IMG/VR virus record: IMGVR_UViG_3300022538_000051
Location: 1 to 23,537 of that record
Origin: a virus
Strand: one strand, 5' to 3'
DNA: 23,537 nucleotides
This document shows, one piece after another, positions 14,661 to 21,783 of the stretch. Each line of letters opens with the position of its first letter. The stretch's first letter is position 1. The position numbers and the translations under genes were made by a program. The notes beneath the pieces are model-generated. The model did not search any database and was not told where the DNA came from. It saw only the letters and a program-made list of their open reading frames with translations.

Positions 14661-15404
14661 CTATTGTCTAGCTGTAGCCCACTTAGGTGTTAGTTTCTGT
14701 TGCTTGGGGAATAAAGATTGAGATTCTCTTGTATAAGGTGTCCAGTGTCTCTGCCAATCAGACATCTGCCTTACCGCCTCCTTAGAGAACTCAGTTGGAG
14801 CACCAGCCTTAAACCAAGCCTGATAACCAGCCATCTCCCCCATCTGTTCAGGGGTTAGTTCCTCCTGTGCACCTAATAGCTGTAATTCCCCCACTTCCTT
14901 AGTGGCCGGAAGCCCTCGATGTGTACCTGGTCTTCCCGGCAGGTCAACAGTTGCGGGGGTAAGATACTGTTTCATCCAATCTGGAACAGGCGGGGGTTTA
15001 TATTCAGGCGGCCTTGCCTCCGTAACACCCCTTTCCCTCGCTACTTTATATCGCAAATCTTTTATTCTGTTGCCTATGAGCCACCTGATCATGCTGCCTT
15101 CGGGGCCTCTATATTCCCCAAGCAACGAAGAGAGGTCTTCTATTTTCCGTTCCTCTGCCCAACCCTTGCCATAAGACAGGGGGTAAAAAGGTGCAGGTGT
15201 GTACCATTGGGGGTATAAATCCATATAGCCAGTACGACTTAATTTGAGTTGCAACCATGCCCCTATTGAGTGTTTCAGGTCTGGAGATATGCCACTACGG
15301 GTAAAATCTGCAAGTTGCTGATAGGTCGTATTGGTAGAGCCACCCGCCCCTTCAATTCGCCGACCGAGTCTAGCAGGGATATTGGAAATCTTATCTTCAG
15401 CCAT
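14661..15404 (-). CDS. Hypothetical protein between portal and giant protein, 247 aa
   Basis: A 247-residue basic protein, rich in Pro, Trp and Tyr, starting MAEDKISNIPARLGRRIEGA. A proline-rich centre (EYKPPPVPDW) separates two helical halves, and there is no cysteine or membrane segment. The start overlaps the stop of the upstream CxxC gene as TAATG within a 22-bp repeat. It ends 7 bases before the giant gene, with which it is probably co-translated. I do not recognise it. Position suggests a minor head component. Confidence 0.7.
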   Translation of the reverse strand: MAEDKISNIPARLGRRIEGAGGSTNTTYQQLADFTRSGISPDLKHSIGAWLQLKLSRTGYMDLYPQWYTPAPFYPLSYGKGWAEERKIEDLSSLLGEYRGPEGSMIRWLIGNRIKDLRYKVARERGVTEARPPEYKPPPVPDWMKQYLTPATVDLPGRPGTHRGLPATKEVGELQLLGAQEELTPEQMGEMAGYQAWFKAGAPTEFSKEAVRQMSDWQRHWTPYTRESQSLFPKQQKLTPKWATARQ

Positions 15405-15423
15405 TATTTACCCCCCTGTTCCA
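15402..15423. repeat. 22-bp direct repeat, copy 1
   Basis: CATTATTTACCCCCCTGTTC plus CA, matching 15743-15764 at 21 of 22 positions. On the minus strand it encodes the last codons EQGGK, the stop and the overlapping start of the next gene, so each copy is a complete stop/start junction. Confidence 0.85.
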
Positions 15424-15745
15424 AAATGGGAACCTGAACTCTCTCAGTTCTTTCATACATTTCCTTATCAGTTGTGATATAACTAACCCTCATTGCATAG
15501 TCTCTTTTAATATTAGAAAGTATTTTATGAACTTCGTGCCACTCGATGCTAAGTCCAGAATGTTCCCAACTTGCACCATCTAATCCAAAGAAGGCAGTAA
15601 AGCGAGAAATTAAATTACTTAGACATATACTGCAAATATTGGAATGTAAATCCGAACTTTTTTCTTTTCCATCCCAGTAACCTGCTCCATCATCATATCC
15701 ACTCTTTTTGTTACAAATAACACAACTTGTATTATCTTGACTCAT
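15404..15745 (-). CDS. Small CxxC protein, 113 aa, bracketed by direct repeats
   Basis: A 113-residue protein beginning MSQDNTSCVICNKKSG, with a second pair CSICLSNL near residue 38. This is two CxxC knuckles, a likely zinc-binding module of the kind seen in many phage accessory proteins. The rest is mixed helical and ends PILEQGGK. The same EQGGK ending and stop/start junction occurs at the upstream gene, because the gene lies between two 22-bp direct repeats. It is more AT-rich than its neighbours (for example ATATACTGCAAATATT around 15625). Both features suggest later insertion into the head operon. Function unknown. Confidence 0.75.
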   Translation of the reverse strand: MSQDNTSCVICNKKSGYDDGAGYWDGKEKSSDLHSNICSICLSNLISRFTAFFGLDGASWEHSGLSIEWHEVHKILSNIKRDYAMRVSYITTDKEMYERTERVQVPILEQGGK

Positions 15746-15764
15746 TATTTACCCCCTTGTTCCA
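15743..15764. repeat. 22-bp direct repeat, copy 2
   Basis: CATTATTTACCCCCTTGTTC plus CA, with one C/T difference from copy 1 at 15402-15423. It spans the C-terminal EQGGK codons of the 76-residue gene and the ATG of the CxxC gene. Confidence 0.85.
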
Positions 15765-15975
15765 TTTTATACATCCATTTATTTACATCGTCCATGCCGT
15801 GTTTTTCAACCATCTCGTAGAGTTGTGCTTCGGTTAGGTTATCATATTTCTCTCGCTGTTCCCCTAAAGTGAGTTTCCTTACACCGTAGGGGTCAGTAGC
15901 GAACTCTTTATATTTCTGGTCAATAGCCTTCACCATTTCTGTCATCTTTTTCATAGATTCTGTAGCTATATTCAT
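15745..15975 (-). CDS. Small helical hypothetical protein, 76 aa
   Basis: A 76-residue, Lys- and Glu-rich helical protein (MNIATESMKKMTEMVKAIDQ at the start, LTEAQLYEMVEKHGMDDV in the middle) ending KMEQGGK. Its start overlaps the stop of the 89-residue gene as ATGA. It has no cysteine and no membrane segment. No family is recognised. Confidence 0.65.
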   Translation of the reverse strand: MNIATESMKKMTEMVKAIDQKYKEFATDPYGVRKLTLGEQREKYDNLTEAQLYEMVEKHGMDDVNKWMYKMEQGGK

Positions 15976-16241
15976 CCCATTTCCCCTACTCGTTCATAGG
16001 TCAGCTCAAAGATGTCTGGCTTGCAGGGATACTTCTCGCCTTTAACGCCAGTGATAATCCAATCACCGCTACTTACTATGTGCCAACCCTCTAATGTTGG
16101 AATCTCCCATACTACTGAGACACCCTTATTTCTGCTCAAGCCAAGAGAGGTAGCAAGGGCAATAGTTTTTATCCCATTGAATCCATCAATATGCTTGAAC
16201 TGCATAGCATCAATAACTACTGGCTTTTTTCTGAATTTCAT
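15972..16241 (-). CDS. Conserved phage small protein (GVKGEKYPCKPDIFE family), 89 aa
   Basis: Begins MKFRKKPVVIDAMQF and carries GDWIITGVKGEKYPCKPDIF. This N-terminal K-P-V-x-I-x-A plus G-V-K-G-E-x-Y-P-C-K-P-D-I-F signature is widespread in small phage proteins of many hosts and has no established function. The protein is a compact beta-rich domain of normal length. Both ends overlap neighbours as ATGA (portal upstream, 76-residue gene downstream). Family recognition is from memory. Confidence 0.85.
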   Translation of the reverse strand: MKFRKKPVVIDAMQFKHIDGFNGIKTIALATSLGLSRNKGVSVVWEIPTLEGWHIVSSGDWIITGVKGEKYPCKPDIFELTYERVGEMG

Positions 16242-17929
16242 TCCGCTAGTTCTCCTTCTACCCTAGTTGGTGTAGTAGAAGCCTTTTCCGCTAAATCACT
16301 GGAGATTCCCGCACCTTTTTTAGGAGGTGGTATGTTTTTAGCAGCGTTACGTTCAGCTTCTTCTAGCTGCTCTAATGCCTCATCCATTCCCAAACGCTTC
16401 ATAGCATCTTTAGCCATCACGTCTAACGCCCCTACTGAACTCAACCCCCTCTCTGCCCACTTTTGGGCCATCTCATCCATTGCTTCCTTCTCGGACATAT
16501 CGTGATATTCCCTGAGTTCCGTTTTTTCGCTGATAGAACCACCTTTTCTGAGATTAGCACCAAGATACTTCCTTGCATCGGTAGCTTCAGGAGGTTCTGC
16601 TAATAGTTGAACCTCGCAATCATAATGCCCGTTTATATCCGAGGGTTTAAGTGTCAAATAAGTTTTACTTTCCTCATCTGAAAAGTTCTTTAATTGAACT
16701 GGATACTTATAAACCTTCTCTATAATCCGCAACCCCATACCTACTGCTATCGCCAACCCATCTTCTAAATTCTTAAACGGGTCTTTGTAGATAGGTTTGG
16801 CGGTTGAAATTAAAGTTTCCTGATGCTGTCCACTGTAAACTCCAGGAGGTCGCCCACCACTTAGAACTGAAGGCGGACTTGCATACTCCTTCACCATCGC
16901 CAGTTGACTAAACAACGCTGCGGGTACGGTTTCACCTGTTTGAATTTCTGTTTTCAATTCATCTACTACGTCATATAGCCACTTGTTAGGGTCAGTGGGG
17001 ACTTTACCATCTGGGTATAACTTCTTGATAACATCTGTGTTGGCTCTTCCTAAAGTCGCCTTATATCTTGGATACGCAAATCTCTGTAAAATAGCGTCTG
17101 TTTGGGATAGGTTTCTCGCCTCAAGTTTCAGCATATCTGTTCTTGGGTAAATTATAGAGCGAACAGCATATTCTGGCTTCCCCTCATAAGAAGTCTGCCC
17201 TAATCCAGCATTTATATGAACAACATTATTGAACCCCATAATATTAGGTTGGACATCATAAGGTAAGATAGGTTCATCGTCTATCAGGAAGGAACGCCAT
17301 TTACCACTCTTGAAGGCAAGCCACTTAACGAGTTTGTCATCAGCCTTTCTTGTACTCCACTTCCATTCATTCTCTTCACAAATAGCCTTCGCCTCGGAGA
17401 CGGTAATATCAAAGTATTTGATAATATCATGCGGAATTAGCCCGTCATGGGCAGGAGAACAATAAGTATTTATCGGTTCTAAGGGATTTAAGGATAATGG
17501 GAAATGAAACAACCTTTCTTCACTATCCTCCCCGAAATAAGTGTCATCCATAGGAACCTCAATGAATACCTCGCCCCGTACGAGTAATTTCGTGGCTGCT
17601 TCCTTTATCTGGAGAATGTATGTCCTTAAAAAGAAATTACCAAACGCTTCTAGTAAGGCAACTTGCTTCCTGGCTGCATCGCTGTCATTACGTGAATAAA
17701 ACTTCACTCTTGGATTGTCAAGCGTATAATGTCTCACACCAGCGTCCACCCAGTTTCTAGCCGTATCGGGCATCCGTACTGGGTAGTCAGTAGGTACTCC
17801 AGGGTCAAAGGTTAATTCGTAGTATGCGTCAATATCCCTTTGGTCTTGATGTAACTGCTGGTAATACCTTTCATACGCCTTAAATTTCCCTTTAATTTTA
17901 TCTACCGTTGGCTTTGTATTTTTTGCCAT
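16238..17929 (-). CDS. Portal protein, 563 aa
   Basis: A 563-residue protein one gene after the large terminase, the standard portal position. It starts with a charged helix (KFKAYERYYQQLHQDQRDID). A mixed alpha/beta body follows, with VDAGVRHYTLDNPRVKF and AATKLLVRGEVFIEVPM, the typical portal pattern of a G-E-x-F-I/F-E-V strand. Later come LSGGRPPGVYSGQHQETLIS and a long helix, and an Ala/Pro/Lys-rich tail (IPPPKKGAG) closes the protein. Twelve copies would form the DNA channel that docks the terminase. Only 7 bases separate it from the terminase stop. The call combines length, order and sequence style. Confidence 0.85.
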   Translation of the reverse strand: MAKNTKPTVDKIKGKFKAYERYYQQLHQDQRDIDAYYELTFDPGVPTDYPVRMPDTARNWVDAGVRHYTLDNPRVKFYSRNDSDAARKQVALLEAFGNFFLRTYILQIKEAATKLLVRGEVFIEVPMDDTYFGEDSEERLFHFPLSLNPLEPINTYCSPAHDGLIPHDIIKYFDITVSEAKAICEENEWKWSTRKADDKLVKWLAFKSGKWRSFLIDDEPILPYDVQPNIMGFNNVVHINAGLGQTSYEGKPEYAVRSIIYPRTDMLKLEARNLSQTDAILQRFAYPRYKATLGRANTDVIKKLYPDGKVPTDPNKWLYDVVDELKTEIQTGETVPAALFSQLAMVKEYASPPSVLSGGRPPGVYSGQHQETLISTAKPIYKDPFKNLEDGLAIAVGMGLRIIEKVYKYPVQLKNFSDEESKTYLTLKPSDINGHYDCEVQLLAEPPEATDARKYLGANLRKGGSISEKTELREYHDMSEKEAMDEMAQKWAERGLSSVGALDVMAKDAMKRLGMDEALEQLEEAERNAAKNIPPPKKGAGISSDLAEKASTTPTRVEGELAE

Positions 17930-17936
17930 AGTCTCC

Positions 17937-19307
17937 TTATGTCCTCACGAAGGTTCGTTTGGGCTGTACTCCGCTCCATGATAGTTCGGGGAGTCTTTCC
18001 ATCAAACCCGAAAAGCCGTATTTGTTTGCTAAGTAAAATATGACCCCCGTACAGGCATGATTATTTTTACTTAATGGTTTCAGCGTATTCTTATCCCTTA
18101 TCCATATACCACCACCATCTACAGGGGACTTGCCACCCCCCATTTCAGCAATAATACCCCTGCACTTAGGGTCAATCTCAATTCCAGGTCGCCCTGTTAC
18201 AGGATGTTGTTTCAAGTGAGTTCTCAATAAGTCAATCCCATCTTCCACCCCTACCTTTTTGCTCTGGAGGCTAATCTTGCCCTCAGACAACCAAACCTCT
18301 ATGGGTGCAGCCATCGCCTGGTGTTGTCTAGCAGCTATGTCTATCGCACCACCCTGAACAGCAGGCCACCAGTCCTTCTTCTTGCAAATCAGAACGATGT
18401 CTTTAGTAACAACGCCCTGAACGTATATTTCGTCTATTAACTTTAGATGGTCTCCGTAGTCTTGGATGGCTAGAACCGCATACGCACCAGCATAGCCAGG
18501 GTCTACTGCTAGTTCAACAGGTAAGTCTTTATTGAATGGGCAGGGTTTAACATGGATAGAGTTGGCAAACTCAAGAATAACTCTTCCTGTCTTGGGACAG
18601 GGAACACCCCCGAAGCGTTCCATGAACCTTTCGGCAGTCATGGCTGATTCCTGCTTCAGAATCTCGGCATCGTTCCTTCCCCCAGGATAGATAACCTTAT
18701 TACTCCATGTTGGTATAGAAAAGGACTTCCAGCCTAATTCGTTATGGGATTGTCCCAAGTCATAATACTCCCTGAACCAACCAGTGTATTCCTCCTCCTC
18801 GAATGTTCCGCCTGCAACTATCGTACCTCGCTTTTCAGCCACACGCTCAATACATCTTAAAATAACTTCATAATCAACCTGACCAGCCTCACATACAACT
18901 ATAGCGTCTGGAGCAGTAGTAGCGATTGTCTCAGGATACCTTGCGGACTTTGTTATGATCTGCGTTCCATCTTGGAGTAGAATTTCCCCAGGGTCTATGT
19001 TCTTGGTTGGAGGTTTGGCTAAAACCTCAAGGTATGTGAAATCACTAACAGCATAATCCCATTCGCCACGACACGCATCGTAATTGTTTCCTAAAAGCCA
19101 GAATAAAGCCTTCTTCTTGTAGGGCATGAAGTCCGTCCACCAACGGCTAAGAATACCATCCTTTTCCCCCACCATTGACTTCCCACCCCTTACTCCACCT
19201 ACGGGTTGCTTAAAGCGGCTTCGGTCTCGGTGTACTGGTAATTGTGCGTCTGTGGGAACGTATCCCACCAATCCGAAAATCTTATCCTGTGCTTCTTGAA
19301 ATCCCAT
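17937..19307 (-). CDS. terL: Terminase large subunit (packaging ATPase-nuclease)
   Basis: Packaging motor with two domains. The Walker A motif is VGGVRGGKS (residues 36-44), DAIVVCEAG is the likely Walker B, with Glu as catalytic base, and the nuclease core begins at ELAVDPGYAGAYAVLAIQD, whose Asp would bind metal. Later acidic and aromatic blocks follow (GAIDIAARQHQ). I place the start at the ATG at 19305-19307. It overlaps the TAA of the 59-residue gene as TAATG, whereas the longer form needs a TTG at 19352 inside that gene in another frame. This gives 456 residues, normal for the family. It acts with the small terminase at the portal. Confidence 0.92.
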   Translation of the reverse strand: MGFQEAQDKIFGLVGYVPTDAQLPVHRDRSRFKQPVGGVRGGKSMVGEKDGILSRWWTDFMPYKKKALFWLLGNNYDACRGEWDYAVSDFTYLEVLAKPPTKNIDPGEILLQDGTQIITKSARYPETIATTAPDAIVVCEAGQVDYEVILRCIERVAEKRGTIVAGGTFEEEEYTGWFREYYDLGQSHNELGWKSFSIPTWSNKVIYPGGRNDAEILKQESAMTAERFMERFGGVPCPKTGRVILEFANSIHVKPCPFNKDLPVELAVDPGYAGAYAVLAIQDYGDHLKLIDEIYVQGVVTKDIVLICKKKDWWPAVQGGAIDIAARQHQAMAAPIEVWLSEGKISLQSKKVGVEDGIDLLRTHLKQHPVTGRPGIEIDPKCRGIIAEMGGGKSPVDGGGIWIRDKNTLKPLSKNNHACTGVIFYLANKYGFSGLMERLPELSWSGVQPKRTFVRT

Positions 19308-19486
19308 TATTTTATCGGTTTCATACAACCCAACTTTATCCACTTCTCCCAACAGTCAGGACATCCATTCTCAAGCACCTCTTGATGCTCTTTGGCAGAT
19401 TCCTCCGTCTCGTGGGTATGGCAGACAATATCTGTCTCTGTGTCAATTACACGATATAATGTCAATGGTTCTATCTTATATCTCAT
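19307..19486 (-). CDS. Small cysteine-bearing protein between terminase genes, 59 aa
   Basis: The ATG at 19484-19486 follows TAGGAGGTAT, a strong ribosome site. The protein begins MRYKIEPLTLYRVIDTETD, then VCHTHE, and ends with GCPDCWEKWIKLGC. One CxxC and further Cys and His residues could bind zinc. TAA at 19307-19309 overlaps the terL ATG as TAATG, so terL is probably coupled to it. No family is recognised. A role in terminase regulation is only suggested by position. Confidence 0.75.
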   Translation of the reverse strand: MRYKIEPLTLYRVIDTETDIVCHTHETEESAKEHQEVLENGCPDCWEKWIKLGCMKPIK

Positions 19487-19636
19487 ATACCTCCTAATGT
19501 TATGTTAAGTTATTGAAATCCTATATTGGAGAGCTTACCCTATCTCTATCCCCACACACAAATACGAATTGGATTAGCCTTATGGCACATCTACACACGC
19601 AAACACACAACTAACTGAGTATAATATGTATTACAT
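19487..19636. other. Non-coding gap between small terminase and its downstream neighbour
   Basis: 150 bases without a convincing gene. It contains a CA/TG-rich stretch (CACACACAAATACG and CACACGCAAACACAC near 19552-19608) and an AGGAGG at its left end that serves the 59-residue gene. Packaging initiation (cos or pac) sites often lie beside terS, but nothing here proves one. Confidence 0.4.
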
Positions 19637-20068
19637 CTACTCTTCACCAGTGAGTTCTATTACCTTAGTCTCTTTAGAGGTCAGTTGGTGTGCCTGCTCT
19701 TGTAATGCTATCAACACCTTAGATGGCCCTACTTCTAGTTCTATTCTTCTCCCCCACCGCTCAGGATTCTTACGTTCTAGCCTTGTCATGTCAGCAGGCC
19801 AATTCCTCTTGTCTTCCCCGGCATCATGGACTCTTGATACTGTATCAGCTTCACTCTTGGCCTCTGCCTTTTTTAGGTCTTCAAAGAATTCTACATATAT
19901 ATCATCACCGTTACCCCCAGGACTCTCAGCACGTTGTTGCCAATTACAATAAGAAGCATGAGAGACACCGGCAGCAAGGCAAGCAGTCTTGATATAATTA
20001 CCATTACTAATATATTTAATAATAGTATTATATATATCTTTATTTAATAATTTAGTTCTTCTACCCAT
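19637..20068 (-). CDS. terS: Terminase small subunit, 143 aa
   Basis: An N-terminal helix-turn-helix (about residues 8-45, with GNYIKTACLAAGVSHASYCNW) is followed by EFFEDLKKAEAKSEADTVSR, a helical oligomerisation region, and NWPADMTRLERKNPERWGRR, a signature shared by many small terminases of this class. The protein recognises the packaging start site on phage DNA and loads terL. The length is typical. No Shine-Dalgarno precedes the ATG; the region is almost pure A/T, unlike every other gene in the operon. The first 26 codons or so are also extremely AT-rich. Confidence 0.9.
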   Translation of the reverse strand: MGRRTKLLNKDIYNTIIKYISNGNYIKTACLAAGVSHASYCNWQQRAESPGGNGDDIYVEFFEDLKKAEAKSEADTVSRVHDAGEDKRNWPADMTRLERKNPERWGRRIELEVGPSKVLIALQEQAHQLTSKETKVIELTGEE

Positions 20069-20110
20069 TATATTATTACTTATTATTATATTAGTATATT
20101 ATTAGAAATT
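19991..20110. other. Extreme AT-rich island over the terS start
   Basis: 120 bases with only 15 G or C by direct count. It spans the first 26 codons of terS and 42 bases upstream, with repeated TATTATTA-type words (TATATTATTACTTATTATTA, then TTAGTATATTATTAG). It sits at the divergence point of leftward late and rightward early genes. Candidate roles are a packaging site, a DNA-unwinding origin, or a promoter/silencer region. Confidence 0.6.
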
Positions 20111-20145
20111 ATGCGCTAATTTAAGTCTTTACGAGTGAAGGGGGG

Positions 20146-20174
20146 TTGACAAAGTTTAGGGGGTGTGATAGAGT
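20146..20174 (+). promoter_or_regulatory. Promoter for the rightward small-gene array
   Basis: TTGACA (20146-20151), a 17-base spacer and TAGAGT (20169-20174, four of six consensus bases). It is followed by AAAGGAGGGAAT and the ATG at 20202. A G-rich run (GGGGGG before the -35 box, GGGGG in the spacer) is unusual. Confidence 0.65.
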
Positions 20175-20201
20175 ATAGTCATTAAAGCTAAAGGAGGGAA
20201 T

Positions 20202-20426
20202 ATGTATAAAGGAAAGTATGTACACACCATAACTGAGGGGGATGTCAAGCGACCTTACAATGCTTTGCGAGAATACTTCCACATCAAGCCAGGCTTTAGC
20301 TTCGCCCGTCTTTACCAAACGATGGGGAGGTTATTACCTTGTGATGTAGGGAAGCAGGTATTTGAAGTTGGCGACATCTACCAAGTAGAAAATGATGAGC
20401 AGTTACAAGCTCGATTATCCCGCTAA
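20202..20426 (+). CDS. Hypothetical early protein, 74 aa
   Basis: The first gene of the rightward array, with AAAGGAGGGAAT before the ATG. It is a 74-residue basic protein starting MYKGKYVHTITEGDVKRPYN, with a beta-rich end (VGKQVFEVGDIYQVEN). No cysteine pair or membrane segment is visible. It lies directly downstream of the promoter at 20146 and upstream of a tandem-hairpin leader. No family is recognised; a regulatory role is possible only by position. Confidence 0.75.
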   Translation: MYKGKYVHTITEGDVKRPYNALREYFHIKPGFSFARLYQTMGRLLPCDVGKQVFEVGDIYQVENDEQLQARLSR

Positions 20427-20433
20427 ACCCGAA

Positions 20434-20469
20434 ACACCCCTCCAGGGGTGTCGTAGAGTTAAACTCTAC
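20434..20469. promoter_or_regulatory. Two tandem hairpins
   Basis: ACACCCC-TCCA-GGGGTGT (20434-20451, a 7-bp stem) is followed one base later by GTAGAGT-TAA-ACTCTAC (20453-20469, a 7-bp stem). There is no T run, so they are not a classical terminator. They lie in the 102-base gap between two small genes and may form an RNA structure controlling the downstream gene or mRNA processing. Confidence 0.6.
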
Positions 20470-20528
20470 TTGATAAGGGTTCTTTAACAACTGAATATAG
20501 CGAGGCAGGCAGGGTATAAGGAGATAAG

Positions 20529-20696
20529 ATGACAGGTTTATCGCATGAGGTATTAGTTGAATTCAGGGGTTATATAAATGCAATCGAGGCAACTGTTCTC
20601 AGGGGAAGAGTAGAGCAACACTTGAAGGATATTATAAAACTAGCGAAAAAATGCCAGAGGGAATTGAAGCAAGACACTTTTTATGTTGACAGTTAA
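20529..20696 (+). CDS. Small hypothetical protein, 55 aa
   Basis: ATG at 20529 after ATAAGGAGATAAG. The 55-residue protein runs MTGLSHEVLVEFRGYINAIE to LKQDTFYVDS. It looks fully helical and charged, with one cysteine. It is too short for most gene callers, but has a strong ribosome site and collinear neighbours. No family is recognised. Confidence 0.65.
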   Translation: MTGLSHEVLVEFRGYINAIEATVLRGRVEQHLKDIIKLAKKCQRELKQDTFYVDS

Positions 20697-20754
20697 ACCC
20701 CTAAGTCCTGACCTCGCTTTATTCAAGTGTTAAAATAAAATAAGGAGGTAGAAA

Positions 20755-21057
20755 ATGTATACTAAAGGAGAATGGAAGGCAGAGATAGGCTATACAAATA
20801 TCTGGATTACTGCTAATGTCTATCCATCTGGTAAAAAACATAGTACCGTAGCTGAAATACCTACATCAAATGACAATGCTGAGGCCAACGCCCACCTTAT
20901 AGCAGCAAGTCCTGATATGTATGAGGAATTACTTTGGGCTGATGAGGCAATATGTAGCCTTTGCAAAGAGATAAACCCCCAACACGCAACCTGTACCAAG
21001 TGCGATGAGCATGAGAGCAGGCTAAAAGCCCTAGCCAAAGCCAAAGGCAAACAATAA
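20755..21057 (+). CDS. TKGEW/LIAAxPDMY phage family protein with added CxxC insert, 100 aa
   Basis: AAGGAGGTAGAAA precedes the ATG. It starts MYTKGEWKAEIG, has a middle EANAHLIAASPDMYEELLWA, and ends LKALAKAKGKQ. The A-N-A-x-L-I-A-A-x-P-x-[ML]-[YL] signature occurs in very many small phage proteins of unknown role. Compared with its paralogue at 22634, it carries an extra segment between the signature and the tail with CSLCKE and CTKC, a likely zinc knuckle. It ends 31 bases before a strong terminator and is the last gene of the first block of the early array. Confidence 0.85.
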   Translation: MYTKGEWKAEIGYTNIWITANVYPSGKKHSTVAEIPTSNDNAEANAHLIAASPDMYEELLWADEAICSLCKEINPQHATCTKCDEHESRLKALAKAKGKQ

Positions 21058-21088
21058 CTAACTGACCTTTGTTTCCTCCTTTCGAGAG

Positions 21089-21110
21089 CAGGCCCTTCGG
21101 GGCCTGTTTT
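21089..21110 (+). terminator. UUCG-loop intrinsic terminator
   Basis: CAGGCCC (21089-21095), TTCG loop, GGGCCTG (21100-21106), then TTTTCTT. It is a 7-bp GC-rich stem with an extra-stable tetraloop and a T run on the plus strand. It closes the 20202-21057 block and lies directly beyond the stop of the minus-strand gene at 21112. Confidence 0.92.
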
Positions 21111-21111
21111 C

Positions 21112-21261
21112 TTATCTCTTCTTGGTAGGTTTCCAACCGTGTTCAATACCTCTTAGCAGGTTTGCTTGACGTTTGGCCTTTGCTTTTGTGGTGTGCTTGG
21201 CTTTAACACCACCAGGGGTTGATACTCTATAACCGTTGACTTTCTTTATTCTTACTGGCAT
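21112..21261 (-). CDS. Small basic phage protein, 49 aa, opposed to the early array
   Basis: ATG at 21259-21261 with AGAGGTAAAT before it. The 49 residues start MPVRIKKVNGYRVSTPGGVK, then AKHTTKAKAKRQANLLRGIE, ending WKPTKKR. Very basic proteins of this design (MPxRxxKVxGY[RK]V, then TTKAKAxxQxRLL) are common in phages and may bind nucleic acid, though this is untested. It is the only clear minus-strand gene inside the rightward array, between a plus-strand terminator and a plus-strand promoter, which marks it as an independent insert. Confidence 0.8.
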   Translation of the reverse strand: MPVRIKKVNGYRVSTPGGVKAKHTTKAKAKRQANLLRGIEHGWKPTKKR

Positions 21262-21279
21262 ATTTACCTCTTATGTGAC

Positions 21280-21308
21280 TTGACATATTTTACAGCCTGT
21301 GATATTCT
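21280..21308 (+). promoter_or_regulatory. Promoter for the second block of the rightward array
   Basis: Perfect TTGACA (21280-21285), a 17-base spacer and TATTCT (21303-21308, four of six consensus bases). GTAGGAGGTGAAC and the ATG at 21328 follow, so the leader is short. It restarts transcription after the terminator at 21089. Confidence 0.75.
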
Positions 21309-21327
21309 ATGTGTAGGAGGTGAACAA

Positions 21328-21525
21328 ATGAGCATGATAGCTGATATAAATAAATACAAGAGACAGCTAATAGCTAGGTATCAAAGACGGGGCTTATATG
21401 AGAACTTTGGGCAAGCCGAAGTTAGCAAGCTCACAGATAAGTACGGCACGGATTATACCTGGCAACGCACCACACAGCCCATTGACGACTTTAATAACTG
21501 GTGTATGAACTTTACAGATATTTAG
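21328..21525 (+). CDS. Conserved small phage protein (RRGLYENFGQAEV family), 65 aa
   Basis: The start chosen is the ATG at 21328, 6 bases after AGGAGG; an in-frame extension upstream would cover the promoter. It begins MSMIADINKYKRQLIARYQR, followed by GLYENFGQAEVSKLTDKYG, and ends FNNWCMNFTDI. The G-x-Y-E-N-F-G-Q-x-E-V-x-x-L motif recurs in short phage proteins of no known function. Mostly helical, no membrane segment. Confidence 0.8.
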   Translation: MSMIADINKYKRQLIARYQRRGLYENFGQAEVSKLTDKYGTDYTWQRTTQPIDDFNNWCMNFTDI

Positions 21526-21568
21526 ATAGGGTGTATTATATAGGTAATCTTATTAAAAGGAGGAAGAG

Positions 21569-21757
21569 ATGAAATTCAAACCAACGAAGGCTGAAATGGC
21601 GAGAAATATAGTTTACGCACTTTATGATAGAAACTACAAAACCACACCAATGACTGAAGTGATGGAAAAGAAATACAAGAAACTGCTCAAACTCTCCTGT
21701 GGAGAACTATGCGAGAGTAATAAAAGTGCAATCGCCATATTAGGTAAATTCAGTTAA
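21569..21757 (+). CDS. Small hypothetical protein, 62 aa
   Basis: AAAAGGAGGAAGAG precedes the ATG. It is a 62-residue basic helical protein beginning MKFKPTKAEMARNIVYALYD, with KLSCGELCES in the second half. The S-C-G-E-L-C segment might form a disulphide or metal site, but it is isolated. It lies between related-size genes of the early array. Function not known. Confidence 0.75.
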   Translation: MKFKPTKAEMARNIVYALYDRNYKTTPMTEVMEKKYKKLLKLSCGELCESNKSAIAILGKFS

Positions 21758-21783
21758 GAGGTTAAATAAAGGAGGTGATGAAA

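Noticed and set aside
19308-19352. TTG start for terL at 19352
   Set aside because: It lies within the 59-residue gene in another frame and has no well-placed ribosome site. The TAATG overlap at 19307 is better.
19552-19610. CA/TG-rich stretches as a cos site
   Set aside because: There is no way to support a cohesive-end site from sequence alone. Left as an unexplained gap.
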